A stretch of DNA of 64,000 nucleotides from Diplolepis rosae (lineage: Eukaryota > Arthropoda > Insecta > Hymenoptera > Diplolepididae). Positions within the stretch are counted from its first letter, which is position 1, and every line of letters starts with the position of its first letter. A model generated the notes under the pieces. That model was not told where the DNA came from, made no database searches, and worked only from the letters and a program-made list of their open reading frames with translations. A program made the translations under genes and the position numbers. The stretch lies in NCBI GenBank assembly GCA_030998225.1, contig JAPYXD010000450.1:682001-746000 (forward strand). Reading direction: 5' to 3'. This document shows, piece by piece, positions 11,658 through 22,347 of this stretch.

Positions 11658-13877
11658 ATGAGTAATCCGGTTGACCCAAATTCGAGTGTTTTGAAGGACA
11701 GCCAGGTTCAAACGAAGGTTGACCACCGTTTGAACTCTGGTTCAAACGAATGTCAACCCGCTAGAAAAGTCATGAAAAATGCAAAAAACTTTCAGTTGGG
11801 ATGATTTGAGGAATTTCCGTCGTGGAGAGAGTGGGTGGTTACATTAGCAGATGAAACAAGATTTCATTGCAAAATTTGCAATAAAACGTTGCTATGTGGC
11901 AAATCGGAAATTGAAAAGCATGAAGCATCTTTATCACACGGAAAGAAGCAAGAGTTTTCAAATAAATTAGAATGTTATGGAGTAGTAAGTGAAAATTCTT
12001 CTAATGTAACTGCCAATTCTTACAGTGTTGAACCTTGTGTAGCAAGTTCTTCTGCTTCAGCATTCACAAATTCCACGATTCCGGAAAGTGTTACTTTCAA
12101 ACAGAAAGTACAAGAAGCAGAGATTAGGATTAGTACATTTTTCGTAGAGCATAATTTACCATTCGCGATTTCATCAGTATTGATAGGACTTTTTCAAGAT
12201 ATGGAACCTTCGGTTTTAAAAGACGTTAGATTGAGCCACACTAAAATGGTCCTATTTGTAAATAACGTCGTATGTGCTGCTAAAACTGATCGCATGGCAA
12301 ATATTTTGCTTAAGCAATCATTTTCAGTGTACGAAGACGAAACGACCGACAGGACTCTAAAAAAGTGGCTGTCATTAATGGTTCGATATGTGGAGCCAAC
12401 GACATTTTCTGTCAGGGTGGAATTGCTCCAGCTAATTAATGTAAATGCTTCGGATTGTTCTGCCTCTAAAATTTTTGATGCGTTCGAAAAAGCATTGTCC
12501 GGGCAGAAAATCCCTTTATCTAATATCTGTGCTTTAGCTTGTGATAATGCACAGGTGATGGTTGGCAATAGGTCCTCATTTAAAACAAAATTAAAGGAAA
12601 AAAGTCCCCGTTTAATTGTTTTCCCGAGTGTCTCGCATTCGTCAGCAATTGTAGCAAAATATGCTTGTGCCACAATCTCAGATGTAGAGGATTTAATCAA
12701 AGATTTGCCAGCTTTTCTTAATGCTAGCTCCAAGCGAACGGCTATTTTTCGATCGATTGTTTTGGAATTAGGAAATGACTATCAAAAAATTCCTAGTCAT
12801 TCTGAAACTCGCTGGCTTGTCCGCTATCGATGCATAGATATTATAATAAAGAATTGGGAAGTTATTCTTCAGTATCTTATGGTCCTCGTATCTGAGAAGG
12901 TAGGGAAGGCCAAAGACTTGTTAGGAAAAATGCAGAATCCTTTGACACTCGCATATTTCCTATTCTTGAAATTTACTTTGAATAGGTTCAACGTATACAA
13001 TGCGAAATTTCAAAGTCGCGAAACAATGGTTCAGGAACTTCAGCCAAACTCGGCTAAATTCTTCGTATGGATTCTTAGCAGTTATTTGAAAGAGGGTCTT
13101 CTTCAACCGAATTTATTCTTTCAAATCATTAGAAATGTTAACTTTGCAGATCCTAGTAATCAAAAGCCGCTTCAAGACATTGACGTTGGTAAGGAAACGC
13201 GAGAATATTTCCAGCAGCAACTTACAAACAAGAAATTGCAAATAGTAGAAGTTGATCTATTTCTTCGTAATTGCTAGAAATTTTATGTCACAGCAAGCGA
13301 AGAAATTCGCAATCGACTTCCTTTTGATGACATCTTCTTGTCTTGGGTTGCTGTTTTCCGGCCTCAAGTAGCTTTCTATGCTGATCGAAGCGAAACTTTT
13401 CCTAGGGTCTGGAAAGTTTGTCAAGATTTAGGGTCGTTTGATAGAATAGGTGTACAAAAAGAGTGGGATTCTTTACTCAAAATCAGACAGGAACTCAAAG
13501 AAAAGTGGTCGAATTTATCTTTTGAGGAAATGTGGTCTAGTATCGGTGTATCTTCGACGAGTACAGGAGAAAAACTTTTTCCAAATTTGACCTCAGTATT
13601 GAATCATGTTCGGAGTCTTCCTCATTCAAATGCTGAGGCGGAGCGAGGTTTCTCCATGCTCACGAACGCGAAAACTTCCAAAAGAAATCGCTTAGGAAAC
13701 AGGATGGTCAATTCAATTTGTGTTACTCGATCAGCCCTAAAGGCGAGAGCTGAAACAGCCAGAACAACGAGCATCACTTCGAAGCATTTGCAATTAATGA
13801 CCGAAAATCTATATGAGATGGCAGAAAGTGATAGGGAAAGTGGTTTGTCGCTCTTCGCTCACGAAGGAGAGGATTAA
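11658..13877 (+). pseudogene. hAT transposase, two in-frame stops
   Basis: One frame runs from ATG 11658 to the stop at 13875-13877 (about 739 codons), broken only by TGA 11802-11804 and TAG 13275-13277. Near residue 70 is a BED-type finger (FHCKIC...H...H). The RNase-H-like DDE core follows: YEDETTD (first Asp), ACDNAQVMVG (second Asp in the usual SCDGA-VM position), SETRW, and the dimerisation/insertion end with HSNAEAERGFS containing the catalytic Glu. This order is typical of hAT enzymes close to those annotated as zinc-finger protein 862- or ZMYM6-like. The acidic catalytic residues all appear kept, so this copy died only recently. Cut-and-paste transposition of the surrounding element is the expected role. 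Confidence 0.85.
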
Positions 13878-14354
13878 TTCTAATGGCCAAGGCATGGCGT
13901 TAATCAATTTCTAAACCCTTTATTACTCACAAAATAATGACATTTTATTTCTTATATCAGAGATACGTTCTTTATTCCTTTCTTCGCGTGCCTCGGGTAT
14001 GGAAATTGTTTAGTTTTAATTATTATTTTGTGAGTAAGAAAACATACTGAAATTGAGTAATATCACGCTTTGGGCATAAGTGAGAGGCAAGGGGACTCAC
14101 AATAATGAAGCACCCCAAATCATCCCGAATTAATCAAACTTCTTCATCATTTGATTTAAAACAAAACATTTTTGTTCGACGTATACTGGCATTTGATAGA
14201 GGCAAGCCTGAAGTACGGGCTACATTTGTAGCGTTTTTTACCACTTTGCTTCATTTTTTTCCTTTTTTCTTTTTGCTTGAAAACAAAAACCCTTTTCGTT
14301 TCGTAGGACGTGGACTAGGCCTACAGGGGATACCACGTAAAAAAAACGAGCCTT
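13878..14354 (+). other. hAT 3' flank of transposase
   Basis: Non-coding sequence up to the inner end of the right arm. The 83-residue ORF at 14105-14356 has no recognisable feature and ends at the arm boundary, so it is not called. Confidence 0.5.
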
Positions 14355-17312
14355 AAACTCTACCTCCGTGGTGGTGTGGAAAGGAGTTTTATTTCAGAAT
14401 ATTTGGGATTCTCTAAGAATGAACCAGCTTTTTTATTTTAATATTTCAAATGTGTTTTCTTTCTTTTATGTTTAAGGCAAAAACTAGATCTAAAAAAAGC
14501 AAAAAAACCTATTTCTCTAATTGCGTCCAAGATTAGAGCAGAATCTATGCAACCGATTGTTAAAGGTTTTAAAAGTTTTCGCTTTAATTTAAAAAGCAAG
14601 TCTTCATAGTATTTTACAAAGTAATGAAAGTATGTCTACAATTGTTTTCTTGAATCCTACCCAAAGGTCAAACATGGTGCAAAAATGTCGTAAAATAAGA
14701 AAAATGTCTGAGTACTTTGAAGAAGTTTTTCTAAATCGATATGTATCATATTCCAATAATATTTAGGAATATTTATTAAAATATTCATCTTCTAAATTTG
14801 TTTGATTAATGTACAGAGTACACTTTATAATTGAAATTTGTATACACTCTAAATCTGAATCAGTCAAATTTTCACTGATTGAATCAGTGATTTGCCTTTT
14901 CACTGGATCATCAGTGGAAACAATATTTTTCACTGTTAAATCAGTTACTTTTCACTGAAGTAATCACTGAAATTTGACTGATTCACAGCAACCTGTTTTT
15001 AGTTATTTAAATCAGTCAATTTTCACTGATAATCAGTAGATTTTGACTGATTCATATTTGAAATTTGTACAGTTTTTAAAAAAAATCCGAAACTTTTTGA
15101 ATTTAGTAGTTTATTTATAAAATTTGAGAATGTTGTAGTTGATATTTCTATATTGAACTTTAAGCATTTATGGACATAAAATTTCATTTAAAGTTTCTTC
15201 TATCGGTATTCAAAACTTTCAACAATTTTGCAAGATCAGTCAAATGCAAAATTTGACACAGTATTTAATCAAAATATTTACATATATTTTTTAAATATTT
15301 CGAAAATAATTCGACTAAAATAATAATTAATAAGATTTTGTAACATTGTGGGAATATTGGAACGCTGCAAGATTAAATGTTGAGTACGATTTTCAATTAA
15401 TGAATGTTTAAAGAATTGAGTGAAAGCATCAATTAAAAAATATTTTTACTTTATAAATTTGATTAAGTACAGTAATAAGAAAATTTTGACTTTCTATAAA
15501 GCATTTCATTTATCTGATTAAAAGTCTGTGCATACGTCACTAAAACGTAAGATTAAAAAACTTTAAACTGCTTTTACCATCAATCTATGAATGTGGATTT
15601 TAAACCGTAATTTAATGTGTCTTATTTTTTTTTTGATAAAATATTTTTAACATAATTTTTTGCTTAAAGTAGCCGATTTACTCGATTAAAAATTGGTCAA
15701 CTTGTATATTTCAAAATTCTGTAATAAAAGTATTTTCATATTATGTTTTTGTATGCTATGTGTAGAATTTTAATTTTAAAATTGAGATTTCTCACAAAGA
15801 AGAAAGATTGTCTTATTAAAGCAGTTTATTCCCAGAAATTAAAAATCATTTACTTAATATTTCGATTCCAAACATTGAATATTTATTGACTTTGAATAAA
15901 ACAGAAAAAAAAATTTTATGAAGTTTTAAAATCTTTTTACAATGTTACGAATTGGGCCGAATTTAGAATTACGAAATCTTTCATTAGAAAAAGAAAAAGT
16001 CACTCACATGAAATAAACTTCTGTAAGAATTATCAAGATTGAAGAGATTTTAAAATATTTGAAAAATAATGCAATTGTAAAATTGCAATTTATATCAATA
16101 TTTGACAAATTTTTAGCTTTCTCAATCAAAGCATTATCCGGAAATTTTTAGTTCCTATAAAAAGATGGAATATTTATCAATTTCTTGAATGTTCATACAT
16201 TAAAAAAATATCGAATTAGAGAATTATATGCAAAGTATTTTCCATTAAGAAGACATAAACATGACATAATTAGTTTTATATCTACATTTTCAGCTTACTT
16301 TTTTGTGGCTTAAGCACACATTTTGAATTCGAAATACAAAAATGCTCTACAGAGTTGAAGTATTTCCTGAATCAATTATTATTGATCCTGAATTCTATTG
16401 GAAAATTTGTTGTTTACTGTTCAAATCTTACTACGATTTCAGACGGACAGACAAATTAAGAACTACAAAATATTTCATCCAAAAGATTGCACTCCTCCAT
16501 AAAATCTTGTCAAATTGTAACAAGATTTGAACACTTCGAACGAACATTTTTATGTAAAATTTAAAGTTGATAGATATTTATATGTTAATATGGAAATACC
16601 AATAAACACATATTTTAGCTTTTTAATTTATCTACTGCTATTAGACAATTTTCCATTTCCGTAGAGATTTTAAGTTTTGGAATGAAAAGTTTGTGCTTAG
16701 GCTACAAAAATGTGAGATGAAAATATTTCTAACATATAACTGAAAATATAAATTATGAACTTGAATTTTATGTTCATTTTATCTTGATAGAAAATATTGT
16801 TCTAATTGAAAAATTGTTAAATGTACAAAATTAGTAAGAAGTATATAAATTTGAATGGAAAATTATATATTGATTCAAATTTTATACATTTATTGTCACT
16901 AAATTTCACTGAAAGTTTATTTTTGAAATGTTGAAATCCTCATGAAATTTTCCAAGATCATACTGATGTTTATTTCATGCAGACTTTCTTCAAGAAATTG
17001 AAGAAAAGTGTTATTTCTTGAACTATATACTTCGTAAATTCAAATTCGTCGTCTGCTTCGCGCCTCTTTTGCACGTACTCGAGAAAAATACAATTCTTAA
17101 TTTCGACTCGATAAACGAAAGCGTGAAATCTAAAAATAACTTGAAAACTCAAGCATTGTAACAAAGTCCGTCTTCGTGCACCTTCGGCTTTACACGAAGC
17201 TGGTGACCGCAGCGTGTAGCAGAGCCGACACACTGACACGCCACGTTTGCATGTGTTTCTCGCAGATGGGAACGTGGTGGGGGCCGAAAAATCCCACGTT
17301 CTGGAGACACTG
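14355..17312 (-). repeat. hAT right inverted arm
   Basis: Reverse complement of 7890-10846, with isolated substitutions (for example TTTCCACACC against GTTCCACACC at the inner end). It contains the mirrored MITE at about 14850-15055 and the mirrored Tc1-like fragment at about 14570-14700. Sharing of these nested insertions dates the arm duplication after them. Confidence 0.85.
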
Positions 17313-17320
17313 AAAGGGAA

Positions 17321-17575
17321 AGAGAGAAGTGAGAAACGATGAATGAACATAGTAAAGGTATTAGCTATTTTTGGAAGAGGAACTCCGTCTCACCGTGTTA
17401 TGTCAACAAACCTCCCAGAACGTTAGGCACAGGTAGAAGATTAAGCGGGGGGTCTGCCGCTACGGAAAGAAGGAAAATCGGAGAAACCACAGAGTAGGAG
17501 TACTCCTCTAGATCATTTCCTAATATGGCAATTCTGACCACCGGAAAAGACAAGTTTAGCACGCACCGACCCCCC

Positions 17576-17651
<76 letters not shown>

Positions 17652-17835
17652 TTTATGTTTGAATTTGAAGAGTCTCATTGAATAAAGTGGATAATTGTAA
17701 AATATTTGAGTGATTATTTGTTGCTGGCTTCCCTCACCCAGTTTCGGTTTAGAAATCCTCTGGATTTCTTAATCATTCTAAACGAGGAAAACAAATGAAA
17801 TATAATAATAAGGGGTGAGTAACCAAGACGTCACA
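17321..17835 (+). repeat. 5' LTR of element A, second part
   Basis: Continues the LTR after the hAT target site. It matches 29665-29915 of the 3' LTR closely up to GCACGCACCGA. It then jumps to a C-run and a long CT tract, which the 3' LTR reaches only about 450 bases later. The 5' LTR has thus lost the segment that holds the TATAAAA box in the 3' copy. The LTR appears to end at ACGTCACA (17835), roughly the inverse of its TGTCACGT start. Confidence 0.65.
17579..17645 (+). repeat. (CT)n microsatellite in LTR
   Basis: About 33 uninterrupted CT units. The same site in the 3' LTR (30366-30388) has a C-run plus about seven units, where that LTR ends abruptly. Confidence 0.95.
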
Positions 17836-17852
17836 TACCCCTTTATTATTTT

Positions 17853-17870
17853 TGGTGCATCGGCCGGAAA
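17853..17870 (+). promoter_or_regulatory. Primer binding site, tRNA-Gly
   Basis: TGGTGCATCGGCCGG, 17 bases after the LTR end, is complementary to the 3' end of eukaryotic tRNA-Gly(GCC), whose acceptor ends ...CCGGCCGATGCA plus CCA. One G is missing from the GGG run compared with element 2 at 48292. It would prime minus-strand DNA synthesis. Confidence 0.75.
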
Positions 17871-18480
17871 AGTTATAAGCCAACAATGAAAATTAAATCA
17901 AATTGAAATTGAATTAAAATTAAATTATATCAAAGTAATACAAATTGAATTGAATTGAATTGGAATTGAATTAAATTAAAATTAAATTAAAATTTGAATT
18001 GAATCAAATTGAAATCAAATTGAAATTGAAATCGAATTAAAATAAAATAATTTGTCTTGAAACTGAATTGAATTGAATTGTAATTGAATTGAATTGTAAT
18101 TGAAATAAATTAAAATAAAATTTTAATATTATAATATAAGAAATTATTGAAATTTTATGAAAAATTAAATAAATTCGATAATTTTTTTTTTTTATAAAAT
18201 TAATATTAAGAGAGATTTTAGTAAAATAATTGAGCGAATGTTCCTTTTCTTATATTAATAGTACATATGACAAGTGATAAGAATATTACAAGTGTAACAA
18301 AATATGACAGGTGTGAATAAGGTGTATTCTCGCGTACAAATTAAAAATAAAAATAAATTAAAATTTTCTTTTTAATTTAAATTTTAAATAGAATACTATG
18401 TTTTTGAAAATTTTTATTTTTTTTGCTTTAAGGTCAACAAAAAATTAATATTGAGAACCAACACAATTTACACTACCCTT
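17871..18480 (+). repeat. AATTG-type low-complexity leader
   Basis: Imperfect GAATT/AAATTG pentamers dominate 17880-18130, followed by AT-rich sequence without ORFs. It is probably expanded retroelement leader. Confidence 0.6.
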
Positions 18481-18496
18481 AATTATTAAATTTAAA

Positions 18497-19673
18497 TTCA
18501 ATGTAGTTTATTTATATTGGCATTGGGTCATAATTTTTCATTAAAGAACAATGTTCAAGCAAACATATCAAAAAATTTTTAAAGGGGCAGAAAATATATT
18601 GTAGGGGTGAAAAAGGCAAACGTTTCGGCCACAAATGGGGGCCCTCTTCAGTGCCAAATTTAATGTACTTAGTGTCTAAGCTGTAAACGTGCAAGAAAAG
18701 TTATTAGCACTAACATTAGATTTTTTTGTTTTTGTTTTTTTGGTATTTTTTAATGATATTTTATAAGCATGCAAAACTTATGTGAGAAAGGAAGATGGTA
18801 AGCTCCAAGGCATCTAGGAACGAGACCGCTCCAAAACACAGCCTTAAAAAAGTGTGAGAACTCCTATCTTGCAGATCCGCGAAGAGTGAATCCGCAAACT
18901 GCCCCTCCTCAAAGGTACACACGAGAACCACCTATGGACACTGATATCTCCTACAAAATAAGCACAGATCCTGCAGAAAAAACATCACCATCCACAAGGG
19001 GGCTCACAACACCCACAAGAAGTAAGCACTTCACAAAATCACAAAACACGAACCCGGACGGAAACAGATTTTTCGTTGAAGGGCAAAATCAAAAATTGAT
19101 AGTTTTTATTTCAATTTTTAATCTTCTATTTTCCTTTAAGACACAGAGGCGGCAGATAGAAGTAGACACACACTCTGTTTGGTGTCAAAAAGGAAACAGA
19201 TTTGAGAAGAGAGCAGTACCGTTTGAAAACTAGCGTAAAAAATTTTAATATATACAGTGAAAATTTGTTGTGGAGGGTCAAGTTACAAACGCATAAACAA
19301 ACCCCATAAACGGTCTATGTCCTGGAAACTCGGGACCCTAGTACGCTTAAGTGTTTGGAGAGCGGAGAGAGAGAAAGAAGGGTTTCAGACCACATGTTGA
19401 GAAAGACCCTCGGAGGAAGTAATTTTGGAATAAAATAAAATGTGATGATTAAAAAACATATTCTTAGAAAGTTTCTTGCACGTTTACAGCTTAGACACTA
19501 AGTACATTAAATTTGGCACTGAAGAGGGCCCCCATTTGTGGCCGAAACGTTTGCCTTTTTCACCCCTACAATATATTTTCTGCCCCTTTAAAAATTTTTT
19601 GATATGTTTGCTTGAACATTGTTCTTTAATGAAAAATTATGACCCAATGCCAATATAAATAAACTACATTGAA
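18497..19673. mobile_element. Inverted pair of hammerhead-like repeats (Penelope-like terminal repeats?)
   Basis: Two copies of a ~205-base repeat face away from each other around ~760 bases (left copy minus, 18497-18703; right copy plus, 19468-19673). Each has CTGAAGA (plus copy 19519-19525), a GGCC/GGCC stem with loop, and GAAAC (19544-19548), which is the order of a hammerhead ribozyme core. Penelope-like retroelements are known to carry hammerheads in their terminal repeats. One extra G lies between the core and stem II, and the expected NUH cleavage triplet reads GCC, so activity is doubtful. The enclosed 115-residue ORF (18886-19233) resembles nothing I know. Confidence 0.5.
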
Positions 19674-20039
19674 TTTATTTTTGGGTCAAGGTAAAAACTG
19701 AAGACATTATTACAAACATGTCTCGAAATTATTAAATTTAAAGTTTTCAGATTAAATTTTTTTTTTTTTAAATGAGTTAAATTTATTAATTTTTTTTATT
19801 CACGAAAACATACACATCCAACTTTGACGATTATCAGAATTTTGTAAGTACCTGAATTAAGCAGGAAATTTGTGCTTGAGTCGAGCCTAATTAATTTTGG
19901 TACCACAACAATTCTGATTTTCGACTATCGTTACTTCTGTAAATGACAGAATTACTCAAGATTCTGTTCTTGAGTCTAGCTTGAATAATTTTTCATTGCT
20001 GAAGTACCGAAGTGTTGAACATACAAACATAAAAGGATA

Positions 20040-20775
20040 TAATTTATTTTTAATTGATTTCAACCCTGCGATTGAGATTTGTAGAGGACATAATCCCTCA
20101 CAGCGTAACCAGTCGCTCGAGGAGGATTATATCTAACAAGGGCAAGCGGTAAAACGCACAGCCGTCCTGAGATTACAGTCTCAAAAGTGGATTTGGGATT
20201 AATTTAATAAATTTCATCTTAAATAATTCAATTACTGAAAATTGAAAAATTCGTTTGAGGATTTAACCCCCCATAGCGTAACCAGTCGCTCGAAGAAGGT
20301 TATATTGAACAGGGGCTAGCGGTAACACACTCAGCCATCCTCAAATTAGAATTTTTTGATTCAGGATTGAAATTTATCCTACACAACTATAAAACACAGA
20401 CACGAACAAAAAGAATATAATTTATTTTTAATTGCTTTCAACCCTGCGATTGAGATTTGTAGAGGACATAATCCCTCACAGCGTAACCAGTCGCTCGAGG
20501 AAGGTTATATTGAACAGGGCCTGGCGGTAACACGCTCAGCCATCCTCAAATTAGAATTTTTCGATTCAGGATTGAAATTTATCCTACACAACTATAAAAC
20601 ACAGACACGAACAAAAAGAATATAATTTATTTTTAATTGCTTTCAACTCTGCGATTGAGATTTGTAGAGGACATAACCCCTCACAGCGTAACCAGTCGCT
20701 CGAGGAGGATTATATCGAACAAGGGCTAGCGGTAACACGATCAGCCATCCTCAAATTAGAAATTTTTGATTCAGG
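20040..20775 (+). repeat. ~230-bp tandem leader repeat with tRNA-like fold on the minus strand
   Basis: Three good units and one diverged unit repeat the block from AATATAATTTATTTTTAATTG to the GCCATCCTCAAATTAGAA region. Read on the minus strand, each unit starts GAGGATGGCTGAGTGTGTTA, close to the pol III A-box TRGCNNAGYNGG. It ends with GGGTTAAATCCTC, a B-box-like block one base short, so GAGGAT pairs with ATCCTC as an acceptor stem would. The position, between primer binding site and gag, is retroelement leader. It could be a tRNA-derived SINE amplified there, or a coincidental fold. Confidence 0.5.
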
Positions 20776-21640
20776 TGTTACGTCCAGTACGTATTAGATA
20801 TAGTTAAGAATTAAAAAAATAATTCCTGTATGTAAAAAAACAACCTATCAGATATAAGAATTTTGTACTACCCAGTATATAAAGGGAAAACTTTTTAAAA
20901 ACACGAAATAGCAGACTTTCGACTCATTAAACTGCATAGTTAAGATAAGCGCAACGGAAACTGTAAGTGCTATTGCGTAAGATCTCTATTTTCGATGAGT
21001 CCGGAATCTATTTACTTTCGAAATTATTTTAAGGTAAATATCATGTTTACAAAAATCAAACTTTCCAATTCCAGATTTATGTTAAAATGCGAAATATGCG
21101 TTCACCGAATAAACCTAAGCGTACAATATACATGTATATGCACACGTATATTAATATACACATGCATTTACATACATAGTAACGGACAATTACGGTAATT
21201 AATAAACATATAGACAGTGATTTACTTGTTTAAAATAAGAAAACCATACTTGTTGCGAAAATAAGAACAAAATAGAAAATTGTATATTTACAAATACTAC
21301 GTATTGCACAAATTAATGTATACAGCATCAGCAAATCATGCACGAATAAAAATAACCTAATAGAACTGTAAAAGACTAAGAGAATAACTGGACAGCCGGT
21401 ATTAGTATCATCTATCCTTTTACTCTCTTCGTCTTACACACAGCCCTTATAGGGACCAAATCATATATATACCGCGTAAAAAAACACGAGAGTCAGTCAA
21501 GATCTGGGAGTTTGGTTCTTAGCAGAAATAGCCCCAAACTACTTAAACTAAAATTTAAATTTTCCAAATTTGTAAGTTTTCAAGCATAAGCAACTGTTAT
21601 ATTTCCAATCTGCAACAATAATAAAATTCTAAAAGTAAGT
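20776..21640 (+). repeat. LTR-like segment inside element A
   Basis: It begins TGTTACGTCC after the leader repeat is cut mid-unit, and resembles the starts of the other LTRs. Promoter-like sequence occurs twice: TATATAAAGGG near 20876, and TATATATACC near 21466 followed by GAGTCAGTC, an insect initiator-like sequence. A GTAAGT donor lies near 21634. No second primer binding site was found, and it does not align convincingly with the LTR start at 28316. It is either a diverged LTR of a second element or leader sequence. Confidence 0.4.
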
Positions 21641-21811
21641 ACAATTTTTCTCTTATAATTTCATAACCATCGCAACCCAACTTCAAATTTTAATTACTCG
21701 AAATTCAATATTAACTGAAAACATAATTTCAAGTTTACAAAACTGAATTTAAACGAATGTTCCAATTTTTATTCTTAGAGGATTTAAGCTGTTCATTTGC
21801 GATCCAATCTA

Positions 21812-22345
21812 TCTAAATGTTTATTCGAACCAAACGCTCAACATTTATCAGTTTGGTGTAGGTTCGAATCTTTAAAATTGTTTATTCAAGTGAATTATTT
21901 AGATCGTTAATTTCAATTGTTTATAAATATATCGATCTGTGTCATCTAAACGTTTATTCGAACCAAACGCTCAACATTTATCAGTTTGGTGTAGGTTCGA
22001 ATCTTTAAAATTGTTTATTCAAGTGAATTATTTAGATCGTTAATTTCAATTGTTTATAAATATATCGATCTGTGTCATCTAAACGTTTATTCGAACCAAA
22101 CGCTCAACATTTATCAGTTTGGTGTAGGTTCGAATCCTTAAAATTGTTTATTCAAGTGAATTATTTAAATCGTTAATTTCAATTGTTTATAAATATATCG
22201 ATCTGTCTCATCTAAATGTTTATTCGAACCAAACGCTCAACATTTATCAGTTTGGTGTAGGTTCGAATCTTTAAAATTGTTTATTCAAATGAATCATTTA
22301 AATCGTTAATTGTAATTGTTTATTAAAAATATAGATCTGCCTGAT
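21812..22345 (+). repeat. 133-bp tandem repeat, four copies, just upstream of gag
   Basis: The block TTATTCGAACCAAACGCTC recurs at 21821, 21954, 22087 and 22220, exactly 133 bases apart. Each unit contains the inverted pair ATTCGAACC / GGTTCGAAT spaced by about 30 bases, so each folds into a hairpin. The array ends immediately before the gag ATG at 22348. In Drosophila gypsy the same position holds the Su(Hw) insulator array; a similar role here is only an analogy. Confidence 0.85.
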
Positions 22346-22347
22346 CA

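Larger units (their letters stand above)
7890..17312. mobile_element. hAT transposon with ~3-kb inverted arms
   Basis: The element begins CAGTGTCTCCAGAACGTGGG and ends with its inverse. It is flanked by a perfect 8-bp duplication aaagggaa (7882-7889 and 17313-17320). Both the CAG-type terminus and the 8-bp duplication are hAT hallmarks. The two arms (7890-10846 and 14355-17312) are inverted copies of about 2.96 kb each with only scattered differences. The unique centre (10847-14354) encodes a hAT transposase with two in-frame stops. A third copy of the arm lies at 62711. Most hAT elements have terminal repeats of 10-30 bases, so arms of this size are exceptional. Confidence 0.9.

Noticed and set aside
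12194..12733. 179-residue minus-strand ORF
   Set aside because: It is antisense to the hAT transposase catalytic core, which has clear motifs on the plus strand.
18512..19658. Identical 60-residue ORFs on opposite strands (18512-18694 minus, 19476-19658 plus)
   Set aside because: They arise from the inverted repeat that holds the hammerhead-like motif; no sign of coding selection.
20040..20775. Functional tRNA genes on the minus strand
   Set aside because: The B-box lacks one base, no proper anticodon arm could be drawn, and the units are tandem within a retroelement.
21812..22345. CRISPR-like regular array
   Set aside because: The whole 133-bp unit is repeated, with no variable spacers, in a eukaryotic retroelement leader.
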